From Ruminiclostridium hungatei (lineage in GTDB: Bacteria; Bacillota; Clostridia; Acetivibrionales; DSM-1351), in assembly GCF_002051585.1 (NCBI RefSeq), contig NZ_MZGX01000029.1, positions 1-64,000 on the forward strand: a stretch of DNA of 64,000 nt, written 5' to 3'. Each line of letters begins with the position of its first letter. Within the stretch, counting starts at the first letter, position 1. Below are positions 17,760-26,381 of the stretch, piece by piece. The position numbers and the translations under genes were made by a program. The notes beneath the pieces are model-generated. The model made no database searches and was not told the DNA's origin. It was given only the letters and a program-made list of their open reading frames with translations.

Positions 17760-19403
17760 TTAAATGGTAGGCTCCTCGGGGTCAATTACGCATTCCAGCA
17801 AATAAGTGCTGTCATCCCCCAGGAATCTGTCCAAAGCCTCCTCTATCTGAGAGTCGGCATTTATTCTTTCAGCCTTAAAGCCATATGCTTCGGCTAGCTT
17901 TATAAAATCAGGATTGTCATTCATAAATACCTGGGAATATCTTTTGTTATACCTGCTTTTCTGTATCTCACGAACCATTCCCAGTCTTGTGTTATTTAAA
18001 ATAAGTATTTTAACTCCTATTTTGCTCTGTTTTATGGTGCCCAGCTCAGGCATGGACATCTGGAAACTTCCGTCTCCGCCTACTACCACAACAGTACTGC
18101 CAGGGCTTCCCAGCTTCGCTCCGATAGCCGCAGGCAAACCATATCCCATTGTCCCCAGTCCTCCGGAGGTTATGAAGGCACCGGGCCTTTTTGCTATAAA
18201 ACTGTTGGCAGCCCATATCTGATTCTGTCCCACCTCGGTTGCCAATATGGCCTTGTCATCAAGTCTGCCGGAAAGCAGGCTTATCACAAGCCTGGGATTT
18301 ACCCCCAACGTGCCGGAGGTTTCTTTTACTCCAGCCCTTTCTTTCCCGGCCGTCCTTTCAGCCTTTACCCTTTCTGCTTCTCCCACCCATTCCATAGTCT
18401 CGCACCGGCTTATGACACTGTTGAGTTCTTCAAGTATAAGCCTGGCATCGCCGACTACAGGTATGGCAGTGCTGACATTCTTACCTATTTCGGCGGGATC
18501 TATATCTATATGAATTATCTTGGCCTTCTCGGCAATTTTTTCAGCAGTTCCCAGCGCCCTGTCTCCCACTCGTGCTCCGATCAAAATGAGCAAATCGGTT
18601 TTGTTCACCGCATAGTTTGCGGCAAAAACTCCATGGGAGCCCAGCATACCCAGATTCAACGGATGATCACCCTGTATCGCACCTATGCCCATCAGGGTTG
18701 TTACAACAGGTATTCCGCACTTTTGCGCAAATTCAGTCATTATACCCGCGGCCTTAGCTGTTATCACACCGCCTCCGGCGCATATAACCGGCCTTTTTGC
18801 CCCCGCTATTGCTTCTGCTATCCTTTTTATCTGCTGGGGATGACCCTTGTAATTTGGCTTGTAGCCCTTTATATCAACTGTCTCAGGGTATATAAACTCA
18901 AGCTCCTGAGCCTGTATATCCACCGGTACATCAATAACCACCGGGCCGGGCCGGCCTGTGGACGCAATGTGAAAGGCTTCTTTTATAATTCTGGGCAGCT
19001 CCTGCGCGTTTTTTACAAGATAGTTGTGTTTGCAGAACGGAGCTGTTGCTCCTGTAGTATCAACTTCCTGGAAAACATCTCTTCCTATCAGCTCCAGCGC
19101 TACCTGCCCTGTTATGGCAACCATGGGAATGGAATCGGAATAGGCCGTGGCAATTCCGGTTATCAGGTTGGTTGCTCCCGGACCCGAGGTAGCCACACAG
19201 ACTCCCGGCTTTCCCGTAACCCTGGCGTATCCGCTGGCACTATGGGCAGCTCCCTGCTCATTTCTGGTAAGAACATGGTTTATTTCGGAGTCCAGCAGAG
19301 CGTCATAAAACGGACAGATTGCCGCACCCGGATATCCAAATATGATATCAATCCCTTCAAGTTCCAATGCCTTTATCATAGCCTGTGCTCCTGTCATCTT
19401 CAT
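17760..19403 (-). CDS. ilvB: Acetolactate synthase large subunit
   Basis: Thiamine-diphosphate and FAD enzyme that condenses two pyruvates, or pyruvate and 2-oxobutanoate, at the entry to branched-chain amino acid synthesis. The protein has 547 residues. The catalytic Glu lies in LTRNEQGAAHSASGYAR, and the GPGATN and GRPGPVVIDVPVD segments are of the biosynthetic type. The thiamine-diphosphate motif begins GGDGSFQMSMPELGTI and ends near ILNNTRLGMV. The start has AGGAGGGCGGAGT upstream. It is first in the operon, directly behind the T-box terminator. Confidence 0.96.
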   Translation of the reverse strand: MKMTGAQAMIKALELEGIDIIFGYPGAAICPFYDALLDSEINHVLTRNEQGAAHSASGYARVTGKPGVCVATSGPGATNLITGIATAYSDSIPMVAITGQVALELIGRDVFQEVDTTGATAPFCKHNYLVKNAQELPRIIKEAFHIASTGRPGPVVIDVPVDIQAQELEFIYPETVDIKGYKPNYKGHPQQIKRIAEAIAGAKRPVICAGGGVITAKAAGIMTEFAQKCGIPVVTTLMGIGAIQGDHPLNLGMLGSHGVFAANYAVNKTDLLILIGARVGDRALGTAEKIAEKAKIIHIDIDPAEIGKNVSTAIPVVGDARLILEELNSVISRCETMEWVGEAERVKAERTAGKERAGVKETSGTLGVNPRLVISLLSGRLDDKAILATEVGQNQIWAANSFIAKRPGAFITSGGLGTMGYGLPAAIGAKLGSPGSTVVVVGGDGSFQMSMPELGTIKQSKIGVKILILNNTRLGMVREIQKSRYNKRYSQVFMNDNPDFIKLAEAYGFKAERINADSQIEEALDRFLGDDSTYLLECVIDPEEPTI

Positions 19404-19470
19404 ACTCCGCCCTCCTTTTATTCGTTTAATAAATCAAATACAGCAATTTTTCAGCTTGCCATTTAGGTAT

Positions 19471-19829
19471 AAAAAAACCCTCGGCTCTGCTTATGCAGGG
19501 ACGAGGGATAATTCCTCCGCGGTACCACCCTGATTTAATGCAGTCTTTCTATAACTGCACTCTCAGTGAGCAACCAGGCGCGCGCCCGTGCTCCGGCTAT
19601 ATCGTAGCCACCGCCGATACCTAATTGCTATAAAAACATCTTTTGGCACCAGTCCTCCGGAATGAGTTATACATGCACTTTTCGTGTCAACTCACACCAC
19701 CCGTTGACTCTCTGAACCGAATAAATACATCTTGCTTCCTTCATCGATTAATATAAAGGTATATAATTTTCTTTAATCATTTACCGCTTCAAGTTTGTAA
19801 GAACTTGAAAAAGCTGTAAGTCTAGATTT
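19471..19829 (-). ncRNA. T-box riboswitch leader of ilvB, probable leucine specifier
   Basis: On the minus strand the leader contains the T-box AGGGTGGTACCGCGG (19517-19531), and then a terminator hairpin (19478-19507) with seven Ts at 19471-19477. Upstream stem I has the AGAGAG...GGTGGTG distal elements. A CTC triplet followed by A at 19664-19666 sits where the specifier is expected, pointing to leucyl-tRNA. Uncharged tRNA pairing would favour the antiterminator and switch on ilvBNC-leuA. The T-box is certain; the specifier assignment is a manual reading. Confidence 0.93.
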
Positions 19830-19835
19830 GAAATA

Positions 19836-19864
19836 ATTATAGCATCTATTCCTTTTACCGTCAA
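19836..19864 (-). promoter_or_regulatory. Promoter of the ilvBNC-leuA operon
   Basis: On the minus strand, TTGACG, a 17-bp spacer and a perfect TATAAT immediately upstream of the T-box leader. Confidence 0.85.
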
Positions 19865-19991
19865 CAATGCAGCCTTCACGTTTTCTGACCAGTTTAAACA
19901 GCCTTTTTAATGTTTTGAATTATTATATATTAAAGCCAATAAACAGGCTATATGATTTCCTGAATTACTTTTCCTGATAATATTATAAGCA

Positions 19992-20022
19992 GCTAAAAGT
20001 ATTTTAGCCTAATACTTTTAGC
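19992..20022. promoter_or_regulatory. Inverted repeat upstream of the repeat-protein gene
   Basis: Perfect 12-bp arms, GCTAAAAGTATT and AATACTTTTAGC, with a 7-base loop, 90 bp upstream of the large secreted repeat protein. It could be an operator or a leader hairpin; no T-run follows. Confidence 0.4.
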
Positions 20023-20111
20023 ACATTTTACCGATAAACAAATAGAAAATATAAGTATCCCACAATATTTTCAGGTACTAAAGAGAATTTCTGAAAAGGA
20101 GACTCCAGGAA

Positions 20112-23100
20112 ATGAAACGTGTAATTTCTATTTTTTTGATTATTGTTATTACTTTTGCAAATATATCCCTTGATACCCTGAATGTATTTGCAGCTCAATC
20201 AACCGCTCCGGCGGCCAGCAATGTAATCATAACCAACAACCTTGCAGGAAAATCCGATACCATATACATATTCGGACTTGATCCGGGCACTTTGGTTAAA
20301 GTCTATTCCTCGGGCAGCGAAAATAAAATATTGGCTTACGGAACCGTGCCCAACAACAAGGTAGATATTACCTTTACCATTTCCCAGCTTGGAGCAGACG
20401 GCGGAAGTGTATTCATTTCAGCAATAGTCAAGGGTAATTCCGAGAGCGGCAGAACCCGTGTGGATTTTGACGGTGAGCCAAAGTCTGATGCAATATCCGC
20501 TGATGCTGTTTCTATAACCAATAACGCTCAGAAATCAGATATTATCTACGTTTCAGGTCTTAATCCCCGTGATGTGGTCAAGGTATACAGCGCCGCCTCG
20601 GGGGGAAAGCTGCTCGGAAGCAAAACAGTTTCAACCACAGGCTCGGAGGTTTCTATCAATGTGAGTCAGGTAGGGAGTGCAGCCGGAAGTGTGTACGTGA
20701 CCGTCACAACCAAAGGCTATGCTGAAAGCAAAAGGACAAAAGTGGATTTTGATGCGGAACCTGCCTCAGTACCCCTTGATCAGGATTCCATAACAATCAA
20801 CAATAATGCCAAAAAGGCAGACACAATATATATATCAGGTCTCAGCGGCGGAGATGTCGTCAAGGTCTACAATGCTCAGTCAGGCGGAAAAATGATAGGC
20901 AGCAAATCCGTTTCTTCCTCCTCCTATGATGCTACCATCACTGTGGCACAACTTGGCACAGTCTCCGGAGTAATATATGTTACGGTAACAAATTCCGAGT
21001 GTGCCGAAAGCATCCGTATACCGGTTCAGTTTGAAGCCGAGCTTTCTTCCGACAAGCCGGTTCCGGAATATATCACCGTTATGAACAACTCCGGAAAACC
21101 GGACACTGTAACAGTAACCGGTCTTAACCCCGGCGATATTGTAAAAGTATATAACTCGGATATGAAGGGAAGCCTTTTAGGCTCAGGAACAGTACCTTCT
21201 ACCGATGGCGAAGTGACTGTTTCCATTCCTCAGCTCAGCACCACCGGAGGCGCAGTTTATGTATCCGTAACCAGTACCGGAAAAAATGAAAGCCTCAGAG
21301 TCAAAGCTGCTTATTCTCCCGAATCAAAATCCGGCTATATCTCTCCTGCCTACATAACAGTCACCAACAATGTGGGCAAAGCAGATACCATATATATCTC
21401 CAATCTCAGTGAGGGAGATATAATCAAGGCATATGACAGGGAACTCGGCGGAAACCTGCTGGGAAGTGCCACTGTACCAAAATCAGGAACAGATGCTACA
21501 ATATCAGTCTCTCAACTGGGTATTGAAAGCGGTATGGTTTACATTTCAGTTATAAATTCAGGCAGATTGGAAAGTACCAGAACAGGAGTGGGCTATCTTG
21601 GAGAGTCAAAATCCTCAGCCCTTGATGCCAACGCCATTACGGTATCAAACAATGCCGGATCTTCGGATACCGTTTATGTTACAGGACTGCCCTCAGGAAC
21701 TGTCGTACGTGTTTACAGCGCACCTGTGTCTGGCTACCTGCTCGGTTCTGCAACTGTTCCGGCCTCAAGAACGGATGCCACCATCACAATCTCACAATTG
21801 GGAACTGCCTCCGGCACCATCTATGTCTCGGTAACTCAGCCGGGAGCCCAGGAAAGCGGAAGGACAAAGGCGGACTACAGCGCCGAAGGAAATTCCACAG
21901 CCCCCAATGTTAACAATATTTCCATTACAAACAATGTGGGTAAGGCTGATACGGTTTATATCAGCAACCTTACTTCCGGTGATATCGTAAGGATTTACAA
22001 TGCAGCCACCCAGGGCACCATCATAGGTTCTGCCACTGTTGCGGGAACCTCCACAGACATTACAGTCAGCATATCCCAGCTTGGAGCGGCTTCTGGCAGT
22101 GTCTATGTAACCGTAACCAATACGGGCAAGACCGAGAGCGCCCGGGTGAAGGCGGACTACAGGGCCGAAAATGTTTATTCGGGAGTAGATTCCTCAAACA
22201 TAACTGTTACTAATAATGCAGGTAAAGCAGATACTGTGTATTTTACAAGGCTTTCAGCAGGTGATATGGTAAGAGTTTATGATTCAAAATTAGGGGGTAC
22301 ACTTCTGGGCTCGGCAATTGTAGCAGGCGGTCTGACCGACACCACCGTCAGCATCCAGCAGTTGGGCAAGGGAGCAGGAAATGTCTACGTCACTGTTTCC
22401 AGCACGGACCAATCGGAAAGTGAGAGAGTGGAAGTGTCCTATGCCGCGGAAGCGCCCTCTGAAAAGCCCGCTCCGGAGCAAATAGTTGTTACAAACAACA
22501 TTACCGGCACCGCTGATACCATACTTGTATCAGGCTTGAACCCTGAGGATGTCATAAAGGCCTATAGCGGCGCCTCTCAAGGCGTATTGCTTGGCACTGC
22601 AACAGTTCCGGCCAATGGAGTATCCGCAGTAATCACAGTTTCCCAGCTCGGCACTGCCGAAGGAAGTGTTTACATCTCCATAACCAATTCAGGCAAACTG
22701 GAAAGTCAAAGAACAGAGGCAAAATATTTGGGAGAAAGCAAATCCGTTCCTCCTGAAATTACTAATATCACAATTAACAATAATTCCGGCGCAGCCGATA
22801 CTGTCAAGGTTTCCGGCCTTACGGCGGATGACCTGGTAAGAGTATATACCGCAGCCACCGGAGGAAGCCTCCTGGGAAGCGCGGCCGTTACAACCTTTGG
22901 TTCTGAAGCTGTTGTTACAATAACACAGCTTGGTACTTTACCGGGTAAGGTATATGTTACCGTAACAAGTAAAAACAAATCAGAAAGCGTCAGGGTGGAA
23001 GCCTCTTATGACAGCGAGCCCGTAACTTCTCCTGTAAGCAGCAGCAATATTGCGGTTGCAAACAATGCAGGAGTATCGGATACCGTTCAGGTAACCGGTT

Positions 23101-25274
23101 TGACCCCGGGCGACCAGGTTAAAGTATATGACTCGGCGTCGGGCGGTAATCTTTTGGGCTCGTCCGCTGTTTCTCCATCAAGCACGCAGGCTGTTGTGGA
23201 AATAGCTCAGATTGGCACTACCGCAGGAAATGTATATGTTTCCATCACAAGTGTTAATAAGTCGGAAAGCACCAGAACACCTGCTGCCTACTCCGCTGAA
23301 GCCAGATCCAAGTCCCCTGACCCGGACAAGGTATTTATTTCAAATAACTATGGAATTGCAAGCACCGTAACCGTTGGAGGTCTGAAAGAAAACGACGTGG
23401 TCGGGGTATATAGTGCAGAAGCAGGAGGAAGCCTGCTTGGAAGCGGAACGGTAGCCACATACGGTTCAGAGATTACCCTATCCGTTTCCCGGCTGGGTGA
23501 TACAGAAGGAACAGTATATATTTCTGTTAAAAGCCCAGGTATGCTGGAAAGCATCAGGACTCCGGTCACTTACGCTGCGAAACCTGCCTCGGCTGCCCCT
23601 GAAAGCTCAAATATTGAGATTTATAACAATGTAGGTATCCCTGATGAAATAATTGTAAGTGGTATGGAGCCAAATGCAGTCATTAAGGTCTATAGCCTGG
23701 CAGCCGGAGGAAGTCCCATAGGTTCCTCCTCCGTTCCCGCAGACAGCACTGATGCAATTGTTTATATAACCCAACTGGGTACGGGCGGGGGTACGGTCTA
23801 TGTATCGGTTACCACCTCCGGCAAGACAGAGAGCCCCAGAGCGGCAATTACCTATACCGAGGAAGAAGTTTCCGAGCCTTTGGCCCCTGGAAATGTTGAG
23901 GTAGTCAATAATTCAGGTATTGCTGACACTGTGACTGTTTCCGGCTTGCAGCCCTATGATGTGATACGTATTTACAACGCGGCCACAGGCGGCACACGGC
24001 TTGCTCTTCTGACTGCGGATAGTAACGGGGTCGTGGCAACTGCCAACATCTCACAGCTTGGTACAGGTTCCGGCAGTATATATGTGACTGTTACAAACTA
24101 CGGCAAGAGCGAAAGCAAACGGATACAGGTGCAGTACGAAGCCGAATCGGTTGCGCCGCTTTCCTCCAATATTTCAATAGTAAACAATGCAGGTATGGCC
24201 GACACAATAACTGTCAAGGGTTTGAACGAAAACGATGTGGTCAAGGTGTATGACGCAGCTTCCAACGGCAACCTCATAGGCTCGGAAACCGTACTCCCGG
24301 GCAGCAGCAGGGTTACCATATCCGTGACCCAGTTGACAGCCGCAGCAGGTAAGGTATATGTTTCCGTCAGTAATTACGGAAGGGCTGAAAGCAGCCTGAC
24401 CAAGGCCGCCTATATTGCTGAGACCAGTACGGTTGCTCCGTACATAGGAGACATTTACATTGTAAATAATGTTGATCTGGACGATACTATTACAGTTTAC
24501 AATCTTAATGCAAGTGATGTGGTCAAAGTATACGACAAGGCTTCTGGAGGAAATCTTTTGGGCTATGCCACGGTTGCAGCCAATAAGACGGAGGCAACGG
24601 TATCCGTTGAAGACCTCGGTGCTGCGGCAGGAACTGTGTATATTTCAGCTATTACAAAAGGGAAGACCGAAAGTTCCAGAACAGAGGCAAGTTATGTTGC
24701 AGAGGGTAAGTCCACTGCGCCATATTCCGGCAATATCTATATAACCAATAATGTTGTACTTTCCGACACTGTTCTTATATCGGGACTGTCAGGAGGGGAC
24801 AAGGTGAAGATATACGATTCCGCCTCCGGCGGAGTCCTGCTTGGCTCGGCAACTGCGGCTTCAACCGGCAACCAGGTCAAGATAACCATCAAACAGTTGG
24901 GCGAAGAGGCTGGAAGCATATATGTCTCCATAACCTCAAAGGGAAAGACCGAGAGTAAAAGAACCGAAGTGGAGTATGTTTCCGAGCAGACTACCAATGA
25001 ACCCTATGCAGGTTATATCAAAGTGGTAAATAACAAGGCAGGCACCTTTGACACCATAACGGTGTCCAACCTGGCAGACGGGGATATTATCAATGTTTAT
25101 TCCGCCGCCGCAGGGGGGAGCCTTCTGGGTTCAGCCACCGTGGCATCAGGCAGTACAGCCGGTATTGTTTCAATATCCCAGCTTGGTACCGCGGCAGGCA
25201 GCGTATACGTCAGTGTTACAAGTGCCGGAAAGGCTGAAAGCAATAGGACCAAAGCTGATTATTTGTCAGAGTAG
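20112..25274 (+). CDS. Secreted protein of 18 tandem ~93-residue domains
   Basis: A 1720-residue exported protein. A signal peptide (about residues 1-28, basic MKR then a hydrophobic core ending VFAA) is followed by 18 tandem repeats. Each opens with a variant of ITVTNNAGKADTVYVSGL. A GDVVKVYDAASGGNLLGSATV-type strand pair, a SQLGTAAGSVYVTVT-type pair and a closing ESxRTxADYxAE follow. The pattern of short strands suggests a small beta-sandwich domain. The chain ends exactly at the end of repeat 18, with no LPXTG, SLH, dockerin, carbohydrate-binding or catalytic part. The start has AAAAGGAG upstream. It may be a surface fibre, spacer or matrix protein; no function can be assigned. Confidence 0.85.
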   Translation: MKRVISIFLIIVITFANISLDTLNVFAAQSTAPAASNVIITNNLAGKSDTIYIFGLDPGTLVKVYSSGSENKILAYGTVPNNKVDITFTISQLGADGGSVFISAIVKGNSESGRTRVDFDGEPKSDAISADAVSITNNAQKSDIIYVSGLNPRDVVKVYSAASGGKLLGSKTVSTTGSEVSINVSQVGSAAGSVYVTVTTKGYAESKRTKVDFDAEPASVPLDQDSITINNNAKKADTIYISGLSGGDVVKVYNAQSGGKMIGSKSVSSSSYDATITVAQLGTVSGVIYVTVTNSECAESIRIPVQFEAELSSDKPVPEYITVMNNSGKPDTVTVTGLNPGDIVKVYNSDMKGSLLGSGTVPSTDGEVTVSIPQLSTTGGAVYVSVTSTGKNESLRVKAAYSPESKSGYISPAYITVTNNVGKADTIYISNLSEGDIIKAYDRELGGNLLGSATVPKSGTDATISVSQLGIESGMVYISVINSGRLESTRTGVGYLGESKSSALDANAITVSNNAGSSDTVYVTGLPSGTVVRVYSAPVSGYLLGSATVPASRTDATITISQLGTASGTIYVSVTQPGAQESGRTKADYSAEGNSTAPNVNNISITNNVGKADTVYISNLTSGDIVRIYNAATQGTIIGSATVAGTSTDITVSISQLGAASGSVYVTVTNTGKTESARVKADYRAENVYSGVDSSNITVTNNAGKADTVYFTRLSAGDMVRVYDSKLGGTLLGSAIVAGGLTDTTVSIQQLGKGAGNVYVTVSSTDQSESERVEVSYAAEAPSEKPAPEQIVVTNNITGTADTILVSGLNPEDVIKAYSGASQGVLLGTATVPANGVSAVITVSQLGTAEGSVYISITNSGKLESQRTEAKYLGESKSVPPEITNITINNNSGAADTVKVSGLTADDLVRVYTAATGGSLLGSAAVTTFGSEAVVTITQLGTLPGKVYVTVTSKNKSESVRVEASYDSEPVTSPVSSSNIAVANNAGVSDTVQVTGLTPGDQVKVYDSASGGNLLGSSAVSPSSTQAVVEIAQIGTTAGNVYVSITSVNKSESTRTPAAYSAEARSKSPDPDKVFISNNYGIASTVTVGGLKENDVVGVYSAEAGGSLLGSGTVATYGSEITLSVSRLGDTEGTVYISVKSPGMLESIRTPVTYAAKPASAAPESSNIEIYNNVGIPDEIIVSGMEPNAVIKVYSLAAGGSPIGSSSVPADSTDAIVYITQLGTGGGTVYVSVTTSGKTESPRAAITYTEEEVSEPLAPGNVEVVNNSGIADTVTVSGLQPYDVIRIYNAATGGTRLALLTADSNGVVATANISQLGTGSGSIYVTVTNYGKSESKRIQVQYEAESVAPLSSNISIVNNAGMADTITVKGLNENDVVKVYDAASNGNLIGSETVLPGSSRVTISVTQLTAAAGKVYVSVSNYGRAESSLTKAAYIAETSTVAPYIGDIYIVNNVDLDDTITVYNLNASDVVKVYDKASGGNLLGYATVAANKTEATVSVEDLGAAAGTVYISAITKGKTESSRTEASYVAEGKSTAPYSGNIYITNNVVLSDTVLISGLSGGDKVKIYDSASGGVLLGSATAASTGNQVKITIKQLGEEAGSIYVSITSKGKTESKRTEVEYVSEQTTNEPYAGYIKVVNNKAGTFDTITVSNLADGDIINVYSAAAGGSLLGSATVASGSTAGIVSISQLGTAAGSVYVSVTSAGKAESNRTKADYLSE

Positions 25275-25387
25275 TATGGTGGCAGATAACGAAAGGCTCA
25301 TCATAGGAATTTTGCGGCTACTGTCAGGCGCGTGCCGGACAGGCTGTTGAAAAAACCTATGCTGGGCCTTTATTATTTGTATTTGTG

Positions 25388-25747
25388 CTAGAAACTGCTT
25401 AAAACCTCTAGAAACTGCCCTTCACTGATATAATTGCATTCCCTGTACAAGGCTCCGTTCTTATAGAATCTTAAGTATGGAACAGAGTCATTACCCAATT
25501 CCTTCTCCTTGAAAGTTCGGAATTGATCAAAATAGTCCGCCTTGTTGTATTCAAGCTCATAGATGTCAACATTCTCTTCGATGTCCAGCCTGTAAACCCA
25601 ACTTTTCATATGCTGCCACTGGGAACACCAATCCTGGGTGAGAATTAAAACGACCCTGGTGCAGGATGTGAGCATATCACTCTCAAATTCACCATTTTCA
25701 ACAGCTCTCAGGGCCTGTTCTTCCTGTATCAATTTACGGTTTATCAT
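25388..25747 (-). CDS. Thioredoxin-fold protein without a CXXC motif
   Basis: A 119-residue protein resembling thioredoxin in layout. RVVLILTQDWCSQWQHMKSWV sits where WCGPC would be, and DSVPYLRFYKNGALYRE carries the expected Pro before the Gly-turn. Only one cysteine is present in the motif (WCSQW), so it cannot be a standard dithiol oxidoreductase; it might act by a single thiol or as a binding protein. Of two nearby ATGs, the one at 25747 is better spaced from GGAAGG than the one at 25753. It lies 118 bp downstream of tadA on the same strand. Confidence 0.7.
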   Translation of the reverse strand: MINRKLIQEEQALRAVENGEFESDMLTSCTRVVLILTQDWCSQWQHMKSWVYRLDIEENVDIYELEYNKADYFDQFRTFKEKELGNDSVPYLRFYKNGALYRECNYISEGQFLEVLSSF

Positions 25748-25865
25748 AAGCATGCCTTCCTTTAACAGTTATTAAAAAGTTTAGCTGAGCAGCAGCAAGT
25801 GAATTAATATAAGCGGAAATAAATATTGTTCTTCCCTTATAGCCGCAGTATTATTCCACAAAAAA

Positions 25866-26324
25866 TCACTTCTTCCTTAACTCAAGGAAAAATTTCTTCA
25901 GCAGTTCGGTGCATTGCTCATGAAGAAGCCCAATTACTACGTCAACCCTGTGGTTGAACCGGGGTTCCCTGAAAAGATCCACAACAGACCCTGCCGCTCC
26001 TGCCCTGTTATCCATAGCCCCGATATAAAGGGTTTTTATTCTGGACTGTATTATTGCTCCTGCACACATGGGGCATGGCTCCAGGGTAACATACATGTCA
26101 CAACCCTCCAGTCTCCATGTGCCAAGCTTTTTTGCCGCTTTTTTTATGGCCTCTATCTCCGCATGTGAGGTGACGTCCAGTTTGGCTTCTTTCCTGTTGT
26201 GCCCCCGGGATAATATTGTCCCGTCCTTGACAATTATTGCGCCAACTGCCGCTTCTCCCTTGGAAAATGCCAGTTCTGCCTGTTTTAACGCCTTTAGCAT
26301 AAATTTTTCATTACTTGTATACAT
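25866..26324 (-). CDS. tadA: tRNA-specific adenosine deaminase
   Basis: Deaminates adenosine-34 to inosine in the anticodon of tRNA-Arg(ACG), as a zinc enzyme. The protein has 152 residues. The zinc and proton-shuttle motif is TSHAEIEAIKKA, and the second zinc motif is TLEPCPMCAGAIIQSRI. NRAGAAGSVVDLF and a C-terminal basic tail are typical of TadA rather than of free cytosine or guanine deaminases. The start follows GAGGTTCCATTT. It is 57 bp after proS on the same strand, so both translation genes may be co-transcribed. Confidence 0.93.
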   Translation of the reverse strand: MYTSNEKFMLKALKQAELAFSKGEAAVGAIIVKDGTILSRGHNRKEAKLDVTSHAEIEAIKKAAKKLGTWRLEGCDMYVTLEPCPMCAGAIIQSRIKTLYIGAMDNRAGAAGSVVDLFREPRFNHRVDVVIGLLHEQCTELLKKFFLELRKK

Positions 26325-26381
26325 AAATGGAACCTCATATGAAAAGTAAATTTTCAGGGCCGCACTTTGCCGCCCTGCCAG

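Noticed and set aside
18510-19466. Long antisense frame of 318 codons opposite ilvB
   Set aside because: It is an antisense shadow of a certain gene. The translation is Tyr/Ser/Arg-rich without a domain and has no ribosome binding site.
20112-25274. Possibility that the repeat-protein region is a CRISPR-like or satellite array
   Set aside because: The roughly 280-bp periodicity keeps one open reading frame with conserved protein sequence and diverged DNA, so it is a coding repeat.
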